Shown: positions 43,078 to 52,139 of the stretch, in pieces
Position numbering within the stretch: position 1 is the stretch's first letter
Layout: each line of letters starts with the position of its first letter
Assembly (NCBI GenBank): GCA_016793445.1
Contig: JAEUME010000005.1
Location: forward strand, 186,001-250,000
Length of the DNA: 64,000 bases
DNA from: Hyphomicrobium sp.
Lineage (GTDB): Bacteria > Pseudomonadota > Alphaproteobacteria > Rhizobiales > Hyphomicrobiaceae
Direction: 5' to 3'
Program-made: the position numbers and the translations under genes
The notes under the pieces: model-generated
Databases searched by the model: none
The model's input: only the letters and a program-made list of their open reading frames with translations
Told to the model about the DNA's origin: nothing

Positions 43078-44148
43078 ATGCTGACCAATTTCGAGCAGAT
43101 CGCAAACTGCTTCGCGCATCCCGCACCGGCATGTCTCACGCAGCCGTCTATCCTGGCGGCCTACACGGGCGCGTTCGGGCTTGCCGTGCTTCTCGCTGCA
43201 CCCTTCGGTTGGAGAATGGCCGTGCGCGATGGTCATGCCGCGCTGCGGACGTTTCGCAGGCTTGCGCTCGCGGCCATAGACATCGTGTTGACGTGCGCGG
43301 TCGTGCTCGTGGCGTTTCACTATGTGCGGCCGGACGCGCTGGCAGGCGTCGAACGTGTTCCGGCGTGGCGCATTCTCTGGCAGGCGACGGTCTACGCCTT
43401 GGCGATCGGCGGACTGGTCGGTGGCGCGGCGGCGGGCTTTGCTCTTGGCAGGCTTGGCGCACGTCTTTCAGGGGCCGCCTCGCGGCTCGGGCGGCTTGGC
43501 GTCGTGATCGCCATCGACGGACCGGCGGCGTCCGGCAAAGGCACGCTCGCCAAGCGCATCGCGGAGCACTACTGCGTTCCCTGCCTCGACACGGGTTTGC
43601 TCTATCGGGCGGTTGCGCGGGATGTCCTGCGGGCGGGGCGCGATCTGTCCGACACTGCGGCAGCCATCGGCTGCGCGAAGTCTCTCAACCCGGCGACGTT
43701 CGACGACCCGGCGTTGCGCGGTGCATCGGCAGGCGAGGCGGCATCCGTCGTCGCCCGCATTCCCGGCGTGAGGGCAGCGCTGCTCGATTATCAGCGCGAT
43801 TTCGCCAGATCGCCGGCTGGCGCAGTGCTCGATGGCCGGGATATCGGAACGGTCGTCTGTCCCGATGCGCCAGTGAAGATCTATGTGACAGCCACCGCAG
43901 AAGAACGTGCGCGCCGCCGTCATGGTGAACTGGAAAAGCGCGGCGAGAACGTGCGGTTTGAGGATGTGCTGGATGACATCCAGCGCCGCGACGCGCGTGA
44001 TACCGGCCGCGAGGTTGCCCCGCTTTGGCCGGCAAAGGATGCCTTTCAGCTCGATACCACGCACATGACGATCGACGAGGCCTTCAAGGCGGCGCTCGAC
44101 ATCATCGAGCAACGGCTGGCAGGCGCCGCGCCTCCACCGGCAGGTTGA
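43078..44148 (+). CDS. cmk: Cytidylate kinase with N-terminal three-helix membrane extension
   Basis: 356 residues from ATG 43078 (AGGGA just upstream). Residues ~143-356 are a complete cytidylate kinase: VVIAIDGPAASGKGTLAKR (P-loop), DTGLLYRAVARDV, DGRDIGTVVCPDAPVKIYVTA and RQRD-like DDIQRRDARDT. It phosphorylates CMP and dCMP. Residues 1-142 are in the same open frame, GC-rich at third codon positions, with three membrane helices (LAAYTGAFGLAVLLAAPFGW, IDIVLTCAVVLVAFHYV, ATVYALAIGGLVGGAAAGFAL). Typical Cmk proteins are ~210-230 residues and soluble. If translation instead begins at GTG 43504 a normal-size Cmk results, but I see no ribosome site there. Confidence 0.9.
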   Translation: MLTNFEQIANCFAHPAPACLTQPSILAAYTGAFGLAVLLAAPFGWRMAVRDGHAALRTFRRLALAAIDIVLTCAVVLVAFHYVRPDALAGVERVPAWRILWQATVYALAIGGLVGGAAAGFALGRLGARLSGAASRLGRLGVVIAIDGPAASGKGTLAKRIAEHYCVPCLDTGLLYRAVARDVLRAGRDLSDTAAAIGCAKSLNPATFDDPALRGASAGEAASVVARIPGVRAALLDYQRDFARSPAGAVLDGRDIGTVVCPDAPVKIYVTATAEERARRRHGELEKRGENVRFEDVLDDIQRRDARDTGREVAPLWPAKDAFQLDTTHMTIDEAFKAALDIIEQRLAGAAPPPAG

Positions 44149-44280
44149 GCATTCTGGTCGTTTGGCGTGCGGATCGGCAGGCTCGCCGCGTGTCGGACGT
44201 CATATCCGAAATCTGGTTCCCACTTTTGCGGAAGCACTCTAGGGTCAAAGGACTGACGCTAACGCCTGGAGCCCCCCGCA

Positions 44281-45303
44281 ATGACAGCGACAACAAGCGA
44301 GGAAACGTCGCCGGCGGCGCAAAGCGCAATCGGCCCGCGCAAGGTTCTCGTCACCGGCGGCACGGGCTTCATCGGCAAGGAAATCCTGCGTGCCTACCGC
44401 GCGCGCGGTATCGAGGCCGTTGGCGTCGCGCGCCGTCCGGATGCCACCCTTGGCGTGGTTGCCGGGGATGTCACTGATCCCATGCCCTGGGCCCATCATC
44501 TGGAGGGTTGCGACGTCGTCTATCACACGGCGGCTGTCGTCTCGCTCGTTGAGAAGCGGGAGGTCGCCTGGACCGTCAACGTCAAGGGGACTCAAAGGGT
44601 CATCAACCAAGCCGCCAACCGGGGCGTGCGGCGGTTCGTTCACGTGTCATCTGTCGCGGCGATGGGGTTTGAGAGTGACGACGGCGCGGACGAGACGTGG
44701 CCCCTCATGCCCAACGGCAATACCTATACGGATTCCAAGATCGCCGCCGAGCACGCGGCACTTGCAGCCCACGCTTCGGGCAAGATCGAGGTGACGATCA
44801 TCCGCCCCAGCGACGTCTATGGTGTCGACTCCGCCTGGATCCGCGAGCCGCTTAACATGATGCGCGCGCGCCAGTTCGTTCTGCCGAACGAGGGCAAAGG
44901 GCATTTCAGTCCCATCCATGTGGATGATCTGGTGGCGGGGACGATCCTTGCGGGCGAGAGCCCGAGGGGAGCCGGCGAGATCTTCATTCTCGCCAATGGG
45001 GGCGTCACAACGCAGGAGTTCTTCACCTACCATTGGCATTGGCTGGGGCGTGAGGGTTCACCACCCGCGTTGCCGGCCCGTGCGCTGAAAGCCCTCGCGG
45101 CAGCCGGTGGCGGTCTGGCGCGCGCTATTGGCGCGAAGACCGAGATGGGACCGGGCGCCATCGCCATTCTCTGCCGCCACGGCGGCTATTCGACGGAAAA
45201 GGCGCAGCAGGTGCTGGGCTTTGTGCCGAGGATCACGTTGGCTGAGGGCATGGCGGGCGTAGAGGCGGAACTCAAACGGCGCGGAGAGATCGAGGGCAGC
45301 TAA
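44281..45303 (+). CDS. NAD(P)-dependent epimerase/dehydratase (extended SDR)
   Basis: 340 residues from ATG 44281. Extended short-chain dehydrogenase/reductase: nucleotide-binding VLVTGGTGFIGKEI (~20-33), active-site YTDSK and RPSDVYGV, HVDDLVAGTILAGE. Related enzymes act on nucleotide sugars, dihydroflavonol-like or 3-beta-hydroxysteroid-like substrates; nothing here fixes the substrate. It breaks the usual cmk-rpsA neighbourhood. It is followed tail-to-tail by a small membrane gene on the other strand, overlapping by four bases. Confidence 0.87.
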   Translation: MTATTSEETSPAAQSAIGPRKVLVTGGTGFIGKEILRAYRARGIEAVGVARRPDATLGVVAGDVTDPMPWAHHLEGCDVVYHTAAVVSLVEKREVAWTVNVKGTQRVINQAANRGVRRFVHVSSVAAMGFESDDGADETWPLMPNGNTYTDSKIAAEHAALAAHASGKIEVTIIRPSDVYGVDSAWIREPLNMMRARQFVLPNEGKGHFSPIHVDDLVAGTILAGESPRGAGEIFILANGGVTTQEFFTYHWHWLGREGSPPALPARALKALAAAGGGLARAIGAKTEMGPGAIAILCRHGGYSTEKAQQVLGFVPRITLAEGMAGVEAELKRRGEIEGS

Positions 45304-45506
45304 CGCCGTGACTGAACCAGCCCTGCGAGCAGCGCCAGCGCGATCGCGACGGGCAGCGCAAAGATCGCGATTGTAAACAGCGTCAGCGCGAAGCCGAGGG
45401 CCAAACAGGCGAGCACGACGAGGATGACACCGGCTGCCAGCCAGATCAGCCACTCCCGCCAGCCGGTGATCACGCGCTGCTCGCCGTTCTTGTAGAATAT
45501 GATCAT
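45300..45506 (-). CDS. Small two-helix membrane protein
   Basis: 68 residues from ATG 45506, with GGAGAG eight bases upstream (the longer frame to 45704 has no ribosome site and lacks coding character). After MIIFYKNGEQRVITGWREW come two hydrophobic helices (LIWLAAGVILVVLACLALGFAL and FTIAIFALPVAIALALLAGL). Similar tiny proteins are common in Hyphomicrobiales and have no known role. It faces the SDR gene and shares its last four bases. Confidence 0.65.
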   Translation of the reverse strand: MIIFYKNGEQRVITGWREWLIWLAAGVILVVLACLALGFALTLFTIAIFALPVAIALALLAGLVQSRR

Positions 45507-45937
45507 GGGGAACTCTCCAGGGCGAGTCCGGCAAAATATTAGATGGTGTCTGTCTAGCTTATATAGAGGCTGAGTACGGTGCCCGGCCAGCGGGGCTTCG
45601 CGTTGACTTTGGTGCCTGGGCGAACCATCGCGGTGTCCGGCTTGCCCTTTGGTGCGCTTTCGCCTATATCGGACCCCATTCGGCGTTGCCGCCGGATAGA
45701 TCACGAGGAGATCGGCCGGACGGGGTCCTGAAAGCAGGGCCTAAATTCGTCTTCCGGCAGGGTAGTTTCACCCATCGCGGCAACCTTCGAGACACCCATA
45801 CAACCCGGTGAAGCTCCGTCTATTTTGGCCATGCGCACGCATGGCCTTTGGCCGTTTCTCCGGGCGAGCAGCAAACAATTACCGTCAATCCTCCGCCTGC
45901 CGGTCGCGGCGCGGAAAACAACCTGTTTGGAGAAAGA
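45507..45937. other. rpsA upstream region
   Basis: 431 bp upstream of rpsA and of the small minus-strand gene. Short frames occur but none is supported. It contains the palindrome at 45827-45846; I see no other structure. rpsA is often autoregulated at its leader, which cannot be checked by eye. Confidence 0.45.
45827..45846. promoter_or_regulatory. Long palindrome upstream of rpsA
   Basis: GGCCATGCG (45827-45835), two bases, CGCATGGCC (45838-45846). It lies 91 bp before the rpsA start. The two-base centre makes an RNA stem tight, so a protein site is plausible; function unknown. Confidence 0.4.
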
Positions 45938-47668
45938 ATGTCTGAGCAACTATCGAAAGAGATGAACCCCACGCACGACGATTTTGCGGCCCTGCTGGCC
46001 GAGAGCCTCGCCAAGGACGACCTTTTCGAGGGGTCGGTCGTCAAGGGCAAGGTCGTCGGCATCGAGAAGGACATGGCCGTTATCGACGTCGGCCTGAAGA
46101 TGGAAGGCCGTATCGCGCTGAAGGAATTCGGCCTTGGCGGCAAGCCCGGCGATATCAAGGTCGGCGATACGGTGGAGGTCTACCTGGAGCGCGTCGAAAA
46201 TGCGCTCGGCGAGGCTGTCCTGTCGCGCGACAAGGCTCGCCGCGAAGAGAGCTGGACTCGTCTTGAGCGCCTCCACGAGAAGGGCGAGAAGGTCACGGGC
46301 GTCATCTTCAACAAGGTCAAGGGCGGTTTCACAGTCGATCTCGACGGCGCCGTCGCGTTCCTGCCCGGCAGCCAGGTCGATATTCGCCCCGTGCGCGATA
46401 TCGGACCGCTGATGCACCAGCCCCAGCCTTTCCAGATCCTCAAGATGGATCGCCGCCGCGGCAATATCGTCGTCTCGCGCCGCTCCGTTCTTGAAGAGAC
46501 GCGTGCCGAGCAGCGCGCCGACATCGTCGCCCGGCTCGAAGAGGGTCAGGTCATCGACGGTCTGGTCAAGAACATCACCGACTATGGCGCCTTCATCGAT
46601 CTGGGCGGCATCGACGGTCTGCTGCACGTCACCGACATGGCGTGGCGCCGTGTGAACCACCCGTCCGAGATCCTGAACGTCGGCGACACGGTGAAGGTGC
46701 AGATCATCCGCATCAACCCCGAGACGCAGCGCATCTCGCTCGGCATGAAGCAGCTTCAGGCCGATCCGTGGTCGGCGATCGCCGAGAAGTATCCGGTCGG
46801 CGCCAAGATCAAGGGTACGGTGACGAACATTGCCGATTATGGCGCGTTCGTTGAGTTGGAGCCGGGCGTCGAAGGCCTGATCCACGTTTCGGAAATGAGC
46901 TGGACCAAGAAGAACACGCATCCGGGCAAGATCGTCTCGACCAGCCAGCAGGTCGACGTTCAGGTACTCGAGGTCGATCCCCAGAAGCGCCGCATCTCGC
47001 TCGGCCTCAAGCAGACTCAGGAGAATCCCTGGGACGGCTTCCTGGCCCAGCATCCGAAGGGCTCTGTCGTCGAAGGGCCGATCCGCAACATCACCGAGTT
47101 CGGCCTGTTCATCGGCCTCGACAATGGCGTCGATGGCATGGTGCACCTGTCCGACCTCGACTGGACGAAGCCGGGAGATGAGGCGATCAAGGATTACAAG
47201 AAGGGCGACACGGTCAAAGCTGTGGTGCTCGACGTCGATGGCGCCAAGGAACGCATCTCGCTGGGTATCAAGCAGCTTGGCGGCGATCCAGTGGACGCCA
47301 TGGGCAAGTTCAAGAAGGGCGACGCCGTCACCTGCTCGGTGACGAGCGTTCAGGAGAATGGCATCGAGGTGAAGATCGCCGATACCGATCTTACGTCCTT
47401 CATCAAGCGCTCTGATCTGTCGCGTGATCGCTCCGAGCAGCGCCCCGAGCGCTTCAACGTCGGCGACAAGGTCGACGCCTCGGTGCTCAGCGTTGACAAG
47501 GCGGCGCGGCGTATTTCGGTGTCGATCAAGGCGTTGGAGATTGCCGAGGAGAAGCAGGCGGTGGCGCAATACGGCTCATCCGACTCGGGTGCGTCGCTGG
47601 GCGATATCTTCAAGGCTGCCATCAAGAAGCGTGAAAGCTCTGAAGGCGACGACGAGGCGGGCGAATAA
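45938..47668 (+). CDS. rpsA: 30S ribosomal protein S1
   Basis: 576 residues from ATG 45938 (GGAG five bases upstream); the frame reads back to 45848 without a better start. Six S1 RNA-binding domains in series, seen as repeated VxGxVxxIxDYGAFVxL units: EGSVVKGKVVGIEKDMAVID, GVIFNKVKGGFTVDLDG, GLVKNITDYGAFIDLGGIDG, GTVTNIADYGAFVELEPGVEG, GPIRNITEFGLFIGLDNGVDG and CSVTSVQENGIEVKI. S1 binds mRNA on the small subunit and is needed for most translation initiation. The C-terminal tail (SSEGDDEAGE) is acidic. A strong terminator follows. Confidence 0.97.
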   Translation: MSEQLSKEMNPTHDDFAALLAESLAKDDLFEGSVVKGKVVGIEKDMAVIDVGLKMEGRIALKEFGLGGKPGDIKVGDTVEVYLERVENALGEAVLSRDKARREESWTRLERLHEKGEKVTGVIFNKVKGGFTVDLDGAVAFLPGSQVDIRPVRDIGPLMHQPQPFQILKMDRRRGNIVVSRRSVLEETRAEQRADIVARLEEGQVIDGLVKNITDYGAFIDLGGIDGLLHVTDMAWRRVNHPSEILNVGDTVKVQIIRINPETQRISLGMKQLQADPWSAIAEKYPVGAKIKGTVTNIADYGAFVELEPGVEGLIHVSEMSWTKKNTHPGKIVSTSQQVDVQVLEVDPQKRRISLGLKQTQENPWDGFLAQHPKGSVVEGPIRNITEFGLFIGLDNGVDGMVHLSDLDWTKPGDEAIKDYKKGDTVKAVVLDVDGAKERISLGIKQLGGDPVDAMGKFKKGDAVTCSVTSVQENGIEVKIADTDLTSFIKRSDLSRDRSEQRPERFNVGDKVDASVLSVDKAARRISVSIKALEIAEEKQAVAQYGSSDSGASLGDIFKAAIKKRESSEGDDEAGE

Positions 47669-47704
47669 GGCTGCCAATCGGCGGATGGTTCGTTTACTAA
47701 CGAC

Positions 47705-47738
47705 ACGCGCGGAGGGAGACCTCCGCGCGTTTGCCTTT
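47705..47738 (+). terminator. Rho-independent terminator of rpsA
   Basis: Perfect 11-bp stem ACGCGCGGAGG (47705-47715), loop GAGA, CCTCCGCGCGT (47720-47730), then TTTGCCTTTTTT. Confidence 0.92.
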
Positions 47739-47841
47739 TTTGGGCTTCGGATGCGCCGGGCCGTTGCGCCGTGCCTGATACTTGCCTAACGTCGATGCAA
47801 ATCAATCCACTAGAGCCGATTTCGATCTCATGGAATGACTT

Positions 47842-47962
47842 CCTTCTCCCGCGGGGAGAAGGTGCCCCGAAGGGGCGGATGAGGGGGCTGTCGCAATCAG
47901 CGGCGCATGCCGAAGTCCCTCACCTGTCGCTTCGCGACATCCTCTCCCGTTCCGGGAGAGGA
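47842..47962. repeat. Intergenic palindromic mosaic element (REP/RIME-like)
   Basis: Four perfect hairpins with three-base loops occur within 121 bp: CCTTCTCCC-GCG-GGGAGAAGG (47842-47862), GCCCC-GAA-GGGGC (47864-47876), TGTCGC-TTC-GCGACA (47925-47939) and TCCTCTCCCG-TTC-CGGGAGAGGA (47940-47962). The wording around them (AGAAGGTGCCCC...GGATGAGGG) is that of dispersed palindromic units seen between genes of Rhizobiales. No second copy is visible in this window. Confidence 0.75.
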
Positions 47963-48079
47963 AAGAGTGGTTCTGTATGATTGGAAAATGCTCTAGCCGC
48001 CTAGCTGGGGCCGTTGCACAAAGCGCCAGTGGAACGATGGGCGTTGGACGCGCTAGCCGGTCAAAATGAAGAGGATGAC

Positions 48080-49045
48080 ATGCTCGAGACCGAAACCGTA
48101 CTTGACCGCCGCCGGTTGCGCCGTTCGCTCACCTTGTGGCGCGGCGCGGGCATCGCGGCGCTGGCGCTTGCGGTCGGCCTGCTGATCTTCGGCGGCGATA
48201 AGCTTGCATCGCTGTCGGGCCAGAAGCAGATCGCGCGCATCGCGATCGAAGGCACGATCACCGAAGATCGCGACCAGCTCAAAATGCTCAAAGAGATCAC
48301 GGAAGCCGAGCACGTGCAGGGCGTGATCCTCTACGTGAACAGCCCCGGCGGGACGACCACCGGCGGAGAGGCGCTGTTTGGGGCGCTGCGCAAGCTGGCG
48401 GAGAAAAAACCTCTCGTTGCGCAGTTCGGAACGGTAGCGGCTTCGGCGGGCTATATCGTTGGGCTGAGTTCCGATCATATCGTGGCGCGCGGCAACACGA
48501 TCACCGGATCGGTCGGCGTCATTGTGCAATGGCCGGAGCTTAATCAACTCCTGGACAAGCTCGGCGTCAAAGTTAACGAGGTCAAAAGCGGACCGCTCAA
48601 GGCTACCCCCTCCCCCTTCGAGCCTCTGACGGAGGAGGGCCGCCAGATTGCCCAGGGCATGGTGACGGAGGGCTTCAAATGGTTCTTGGGGTTGGTCGAG
48701 AGCCGCCGGGGCATCAAGGGCGCCGATATTCCTGGACTGACGGAGGGGCGGATCTTCTCCGGCCGGGAGGCGCTGGCAGCCAAACTTGTTGATGAGATCG
48801 GAGGTGAAGACGAGGCCGTAAAGTGGCTCCAGGACGTGAAAAATGTCGATAAAAATGCCAAAGTCATCGACTGGAAACCCTCCGCCGGCTCCGGTTTTGG
48901 GCCGTTTGGAATGGCCTCCCGCGTGCTGGGTGCGGTTCTTGGCAAAGCCACCGGCGAGATCACCCAAATCGTGATGCGCGACAGGTCAATTTCCACGCTT
49001 GGCCTTGACGGTCTCGTTTCCGTTTGGCATCCTTCTGATAAATAA
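48080..49045 (+). CDS. sppA: Signal peptide peptidase SppA, short form
   Basis: 321 residues from ATG 48080 with GAGGA upstream; longer frame to 48014 rejected. N-terminal membrane anchor (~20-45, [21 protein letters not shown]), then the serine protease S49 domain in the periplasm: [40 protein letters not shown] with the catalytic Ser (second SA of AASAGY) and [17 protein letters not shown] with the catalytic Lys. Single-domain form (about half of E. coli SppA), usual in alphaproteobacteria; degrades cleaved signal peptides. ihfB follows 32 bp downstream. Confidence 0.94.
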   Translation: MLETETVLDRRRLRRSLTLWRGAGIAALALAVGLLIFGGDKLASLSGQKQIARIAIEGTITEDRDQLKMLKEITEAEHVQGVILYVNSPGGTTTGGEALFGALRKLAEKKPLVAQFGTVAASAGYIVGLSSDHIVARGNTITGSVGVIVQWPELNQLLDKLGVKVNEVKSGPLKATPSPFEPLTEEGRQIAQGMVTEGFKWFLGLVESRRGIKGADIPGLTEGRIFSGREALAAKLVDEIGGEDEAVKWLQDVKNVDKNAKVIDWKPSAGSGFGPFGMASRVLGAVLGKATGEITQIVMRDRSISTLGLDGLVSVWHPSDK

Positions 49046-49077
49046 GAAGAATTGTTCGGCAGGCTGGGGAGCGAACC

Positions 49078-49380
49078 GTGATCAAGTCGGAACTGGTACA
49101 ACGGATTGCAGCGGCCAATCCGCATCTCTATCACCGGGATGTTGAGCGCATCGTCAATGTAATCTTCGATGAGATCGTCGACGCGTTGTCGCGAGGCGAT
49201 CGCGTTGAGCTGCGCGGCTTCGGTGCGTTCACGGTGAAGCATCGTGCAGCGCGTCAGGGAAGAAATCCGCGCACCGGGTCTACAGTGTCGGTCGCTGAAA
49301 AGTTCGTGCCGTTCTTCAAGACCGGTAAGGAACTCCGCGATCGGCTTAATCACAAAGAAACGGGAAAGACGCAGCACTGA
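49078..49380 (+). CDS. ihfB: Integration host factor subunit beta
   Basis: 100 residues from GTG 49078 (GGGGAG seven bases upstream). HU/IHF fold: [30 protein letters not shown], then [25 protein letters not shown] with the DNA-minor-groove arm and [15 protein letters not shown]. It pairs with IHF-alpha (encoded elsewhere) to bend DNA. Stands between sppA and the lapA-like gene, as in Rhizobiales generally. Confidence 0.96.
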   Translation: MIKSELVQRIAAANPHLYHRDVERIVNVIFDEIVDALSRGDRVELRGFGAFTVKHRAARQGRNPRTGSTVSVAEKFVPFFKTGKELRDRLNHKETGKTQH

Positions 49381-49444
49381 GACGTGCGTGCCGCATTCGA
49401 TCCGTTGAAGCCGCCAAGCGTATGTTTATAGAGGAGTAGCACCC

Positions 49445-49792
49445 GTGTTGAGGCGTCTTGTATCGTTGCTTATCGCCTTTCCTCTCGGCCTCCTTCTGGT
49501 GGCCATCGCCATCGCCAATCGTCATCCCGTGAGCCTCGTCCTCGATCCTTTCAATCCAGAGACGCCAGCGCTCGCCGTCCAGCTTCCGTTCTACGCATAT
49601 TTGATGGGCGCGCTCGTGATCGGTGTCATTCTCGGCGGAGTGGCAACGTGGCTCGGCCAAAGCCGCTGGCGGCGGACGGCGCGCGCGCAGGGCCAGCGCG
49701 CGCAGCGCTTCGAAGCGGAGGCCGAGCGGTTGTCGCGCGAGCGTGAGGCGAATGTCATGCACGCCAAGCAACTCGCGGTGGCCAACCGTTAG
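49445..49792 (+). CDS. LapA-domain (DUF1049) membrane protein
   Basis: 115 residues from GTG 49445, GGAG nine bases ahead. Two membrane helices (VSLLIAFPLGLLLVAIAIAN and YLMGALVIGVILGGVATWLG) around a short loop with the conserved NRHPVSLVLDPF, then a basic coiled tail (QRAQRFEAEAERLSREREAN). E. coli LapA works with LapB to regulate LpxC and lipopolysaccharide level; whether the homologue here does so is inferred. Usual downstream neighbour of ihfB in alphaproteobacteria. Confidence 0.85.
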   Translation: MLRRLVSLLIAFPLGLLLVAIAIANRHPVSLVLDPFNPETPALAVQLPFYAYLMGALVIGVILGGVATWLGQSRWRRTARAQGQRAQRFEAEAERLSREREANVMHAKQLAVANR

Positions 49793-49795
49793 CCG

Positions 49796-50044
49796 ATGCT
49801 GGAAATCTTCGATGGACTGACGATTTTCGGGCTCATCGCGGTTTCAGCGATGCTCGTGTTCTATGCGTTCGAAGACGCAAGCCACTGGAACGTTTTTGGC
49901 TTCGCCATCGCCTGCGCGGCAGGCTCGATCTACGGATTCTTGCAAGGCGCTTGGCCATTCGGGATCGTCGAAGCGATCTGGTCCTTCATCGCTTTAAGGC
50001 GCTGGCAGCGCCGCCGTCTGGTGGGATCCCGGCCCACGGGGTGA
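49796..50044 (+). CDS. Small membrane protein, unknown function
   Basis: 82 residues from ATG 49796, three bases after the lapA-like gene's stop, so probably translated by coupling (no separate ribosome site). Helices GLTIFGLIAVSAMLVFYAF, VFGFAIACAAGSIYGFL and PFGIVEAIWSFIALRRW. The tail RRWQRRRLVGSRPTG is basic and cytoplasmic. The pattern resembles tiny CBU_0592-like or YdbT-like small membrane proteins; I give no function. Confidence 0.7.
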   Translation: MLEIFDGLTIFGLIAVSAMLVFYAFEDASHWNVFGFAIACAAGSIYGFLQGAWPFGIVEAIWSFIALRRWQRRRLVGSRPTG

Positions 50045-50195
50045 CAGGGGAGCCGCCTTGCGATAAACGCGGGCCTGTCAGTGCAGCGCACGGCGGGCTG
50101 CGTCGTCTTCGCCAATACCGCTACGGTTAGCTATGCCCAAGCCCTTCTGCGGGGCTATAGTCTTAAGCGGTCCAAGGGAGAACAACGAGCCTGCC

Positions 50196-50846
50196 ATGGT
50201 AACGGAAGCGAAAATCTGCGGCTTGAAGACGCTTGAGACTGTCGACGCGGCGCTCGACGCAGGTGCCGACTACATCGGATTAGTCTTTTGTCCGCGCAGT
50301 CCGCGCCACGTCGATGCGGCGAGCGCGCTGAAGCTGGCGGATCGGGCGCGCGGACAGGCCAAGATCGTCGCGCTGTTCGTCGATCCCGACGACAAGGTGC
50401 TCGATGGTATCGTTGAGAAAGTACAGCCAGATATGATCCAGTTGCACGGCGATGAAAGCGCGCCGCGTGTGCGTGAGATCAAGAGCCGGCTGCATCTGCC
50501 GGTCATCAAGGCGATCAGGGTCGGCACTGCGGTCGATGCGGCACGCGCGATGCGCTACAACGAATCCGCCGATCTCATTCTATTTGACTCCCATCCCCCC
50601 AAGGGTGCGCGCACAGTTGGGGGCAATGGCCTCCCGTTCGATTGGCACGCCCTCGACGATGTGAAAGACCGCATGCGGTTCATGCTCTCGGGCGGACTGA
50701 CGGCTGAGAACGTAGCCCAGGCCATCGCCGCGACGAATGCGGCGGCTGTCGATGTGTCCTCGGGCGTGGAGAGCGCGCCGGGCATCAAGGATCCGGAATT
50801 GATCCGCCGCTTCCTCAAAGCCGCAAAGGCGGCTAAGCACGTTTGA
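50196..50846 (+). CDS. trpF: Phosphoribosylanthranilate isomerase
   Basis: 216 residues from ATG 50196; the frame opens at 50133 but lacks family resemblance before [12 protein letters not shown]-barrel step three of tryptophan synthesis (PRA to CdRP). KICGLKT with the catalytic Cys, [46 protein letters not shown] with the catalytic Asp, and [12 protein letters not shown]. Stands upstream of trpB and trpA, 52 bp gap; a common alphaproteobacterial order trpF-trpB-trpA. Confidence 0.95.
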   Translation: MVTEAKICGLKTLETVDAALDAGADYIGLVFCPRSPRHVDAASALKLADRARGQAKIVALFVDPDDKVLDGIVEKVQPDMIQLHGDESAPRVREIKSRLHLPVIKAIRVGTAVDAARAMRYNESADLILFDSHPPKGARTVGGNGLPFDWHALDDVKDRMRFMLSGGLTAENVAQAIAATNAAAVDVSSGVESAPGIKDPELIRRFLKAAKAAKHV

Positions 50847-50898
50847 ATTTTCTTCCCCTCTAGGCGCGGAGCGCCGGGATTTTCATGAAGGGCATCTG

Positions 50899-52137
50899 AT
50901 GTCGACCCAAGCAAACAAGTCCGATGCAAAGCTCAACAGCTTGCGGACGGGCCCCGATGACAAGGGCTTCTTCGGGATATTCGGCGGGCGCTTCGTCGCC
51001 GAGACCTTGATGCCGCTGATCCTCGATCTGGAGCGCGCCTACGATGAAGCCAAGGCGGACCCCGCGTTCCACGCCGAGATCGCGCATCTGCACAAGCATT
51101 ATTCGGGCCGGCCCAGCCCGCTCTATTTCGCCGAGCGCATGACGCAGGAACTGGGCGGCGCCAAGATCTACTTCAAGCGCGATGAGCTCAATCACACCGG
51201 CTCCCACAAGATCAACAACTGCCTTGGCCAGATCCTGCTTGCGCGCCGCATGGGCAAGACGCGCATCATCGCCGAGACGGGCGCCGGCCAGCACGGCGTC
51301 GCTGTCGCCACCGTGTGCGCCAAGTACGGTATCCCATGCGAAATCTACATGGGTGCAACGGACGTCGAACGCCAGGCGCCGAATGTGGCGCGCATGAAGC
51401 TGCTTGGCGCCAAGCTCAATCCGGTCACGGCGGGTGCAAGCACGCTCAAGGATGCCATGAACGAGGCGCTGCGCGATTGGGTGACCAACGTGCACAACAC
51501 CTATTATCTCATCGGTACGGCGGCCGGTCCGCACCCCTATCCCGCCATGGTGCGCGATTTCCAGTCGATCATCGGGCAGGAAGTGCGCGAGCAGATAGAG
51601 CAAGCCGAAGGCCGCCTGCCCGATACGCTCGTCGCCTGCATCGGCGGGGGCTCCAACGCCATCGGGCTTTTTCATCCCTTCCTCGACGACAAGGGCGTGG
51701 CGATCTACGGAGTGGAGGCTGCGGGACACGGTCTTGAAGTGCCCAATGGTCATGCGGCGTCCATGAACGGCGGATCGCCCGGCGTGCTCCATGGCAATCG
51801 CACGTATCTGCTGCAGGACGCTGACGGACAGATTCTCGAAGGGCATTCGATCTCCGCCGGTCTCGACTATCCCGGTGTTGGCCCTGAGCACGCCTGGCTG
51901 AAGGACACCGGCCGCGTCACGTATGCGGCCGTCACCGACAAGGAAGCTCTGGAGGCGCTGCAGTTCTGCACGCGTCTGGAAGGCATCATTCCGGCGCTGG
52001 AGCCGAGCCACGCCATCGCACACGTGATGAAGCTCGCTCCCAAGCTCCCCAAAGATAACCTGCTGGTGATGAACCTGTGCGGGCGCGGCGACAAGGACCT
52101 CTTCACCGTCGCCAAGCACCTGGGAATGAAGATCTGA
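50899..52137 (+). CDS. trpB: Tryptophan synthase beta chain
   Basis: 412 residues from ATG 50899. PLP enzyme joining indole and serine: the Schiff-base Lys is in [13 protein letters not shown], phosphate-binding [10 protein letters not shown] and conserved [24 protein letters not shown]. Works as alpha2-beta2 with TrpA, passing indole through a tunnel. The trpA ATG comes two bases after the trpB stop, so the two are translationally coupled. Confidence 0.97.
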   Translation: MSTQANKSDAKLNSLRTGPDDKGFFGIFGGRFVAETLMPLILDLERAYDEAKADPAFHAEIAHLHKHYSGRPSPLYFAERMTQELGGAKIYFKRDELNHTGSHKINNCLGQILLARRMGKTRIIAETGAGQHGVAVATVCAKYGIPCEIYMGATDVERQAPNVARMKLLGAKLNPVTAGASTLKDAMNEALRDWVTNVHNTYYLIGTAAGPHPYPAMVRDFQSIIGQEVREQIEQAEGRLPDTLVACIGGGSNAIGLFHPFLDDKGVAIYGVEAAGHGLEVPNGHAASMNGGSPGVLHGNRTYLLQDADGQILEGHSISAGLDYPGVGPEHAWLKDTGRVTYAAVTDKEALEALQFCTRLEGIIPALEPSHAIAHVMKLAPKLPKDNLLVMNLCGRGDKDLFTVAKHLGMKI

Positions 52138-52139
52138 AC

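Noticed and set aside
45950..47569. 539-codon open frame on the minus strand
   Set aside because: Antisense to rpsA along its whole length; a by-product of GC-rich codon use, with no ribosome site or family motif.
50860..52119. 419-codon open frame on the minus strand
   Set aside because: Antisense shadow of trpB.
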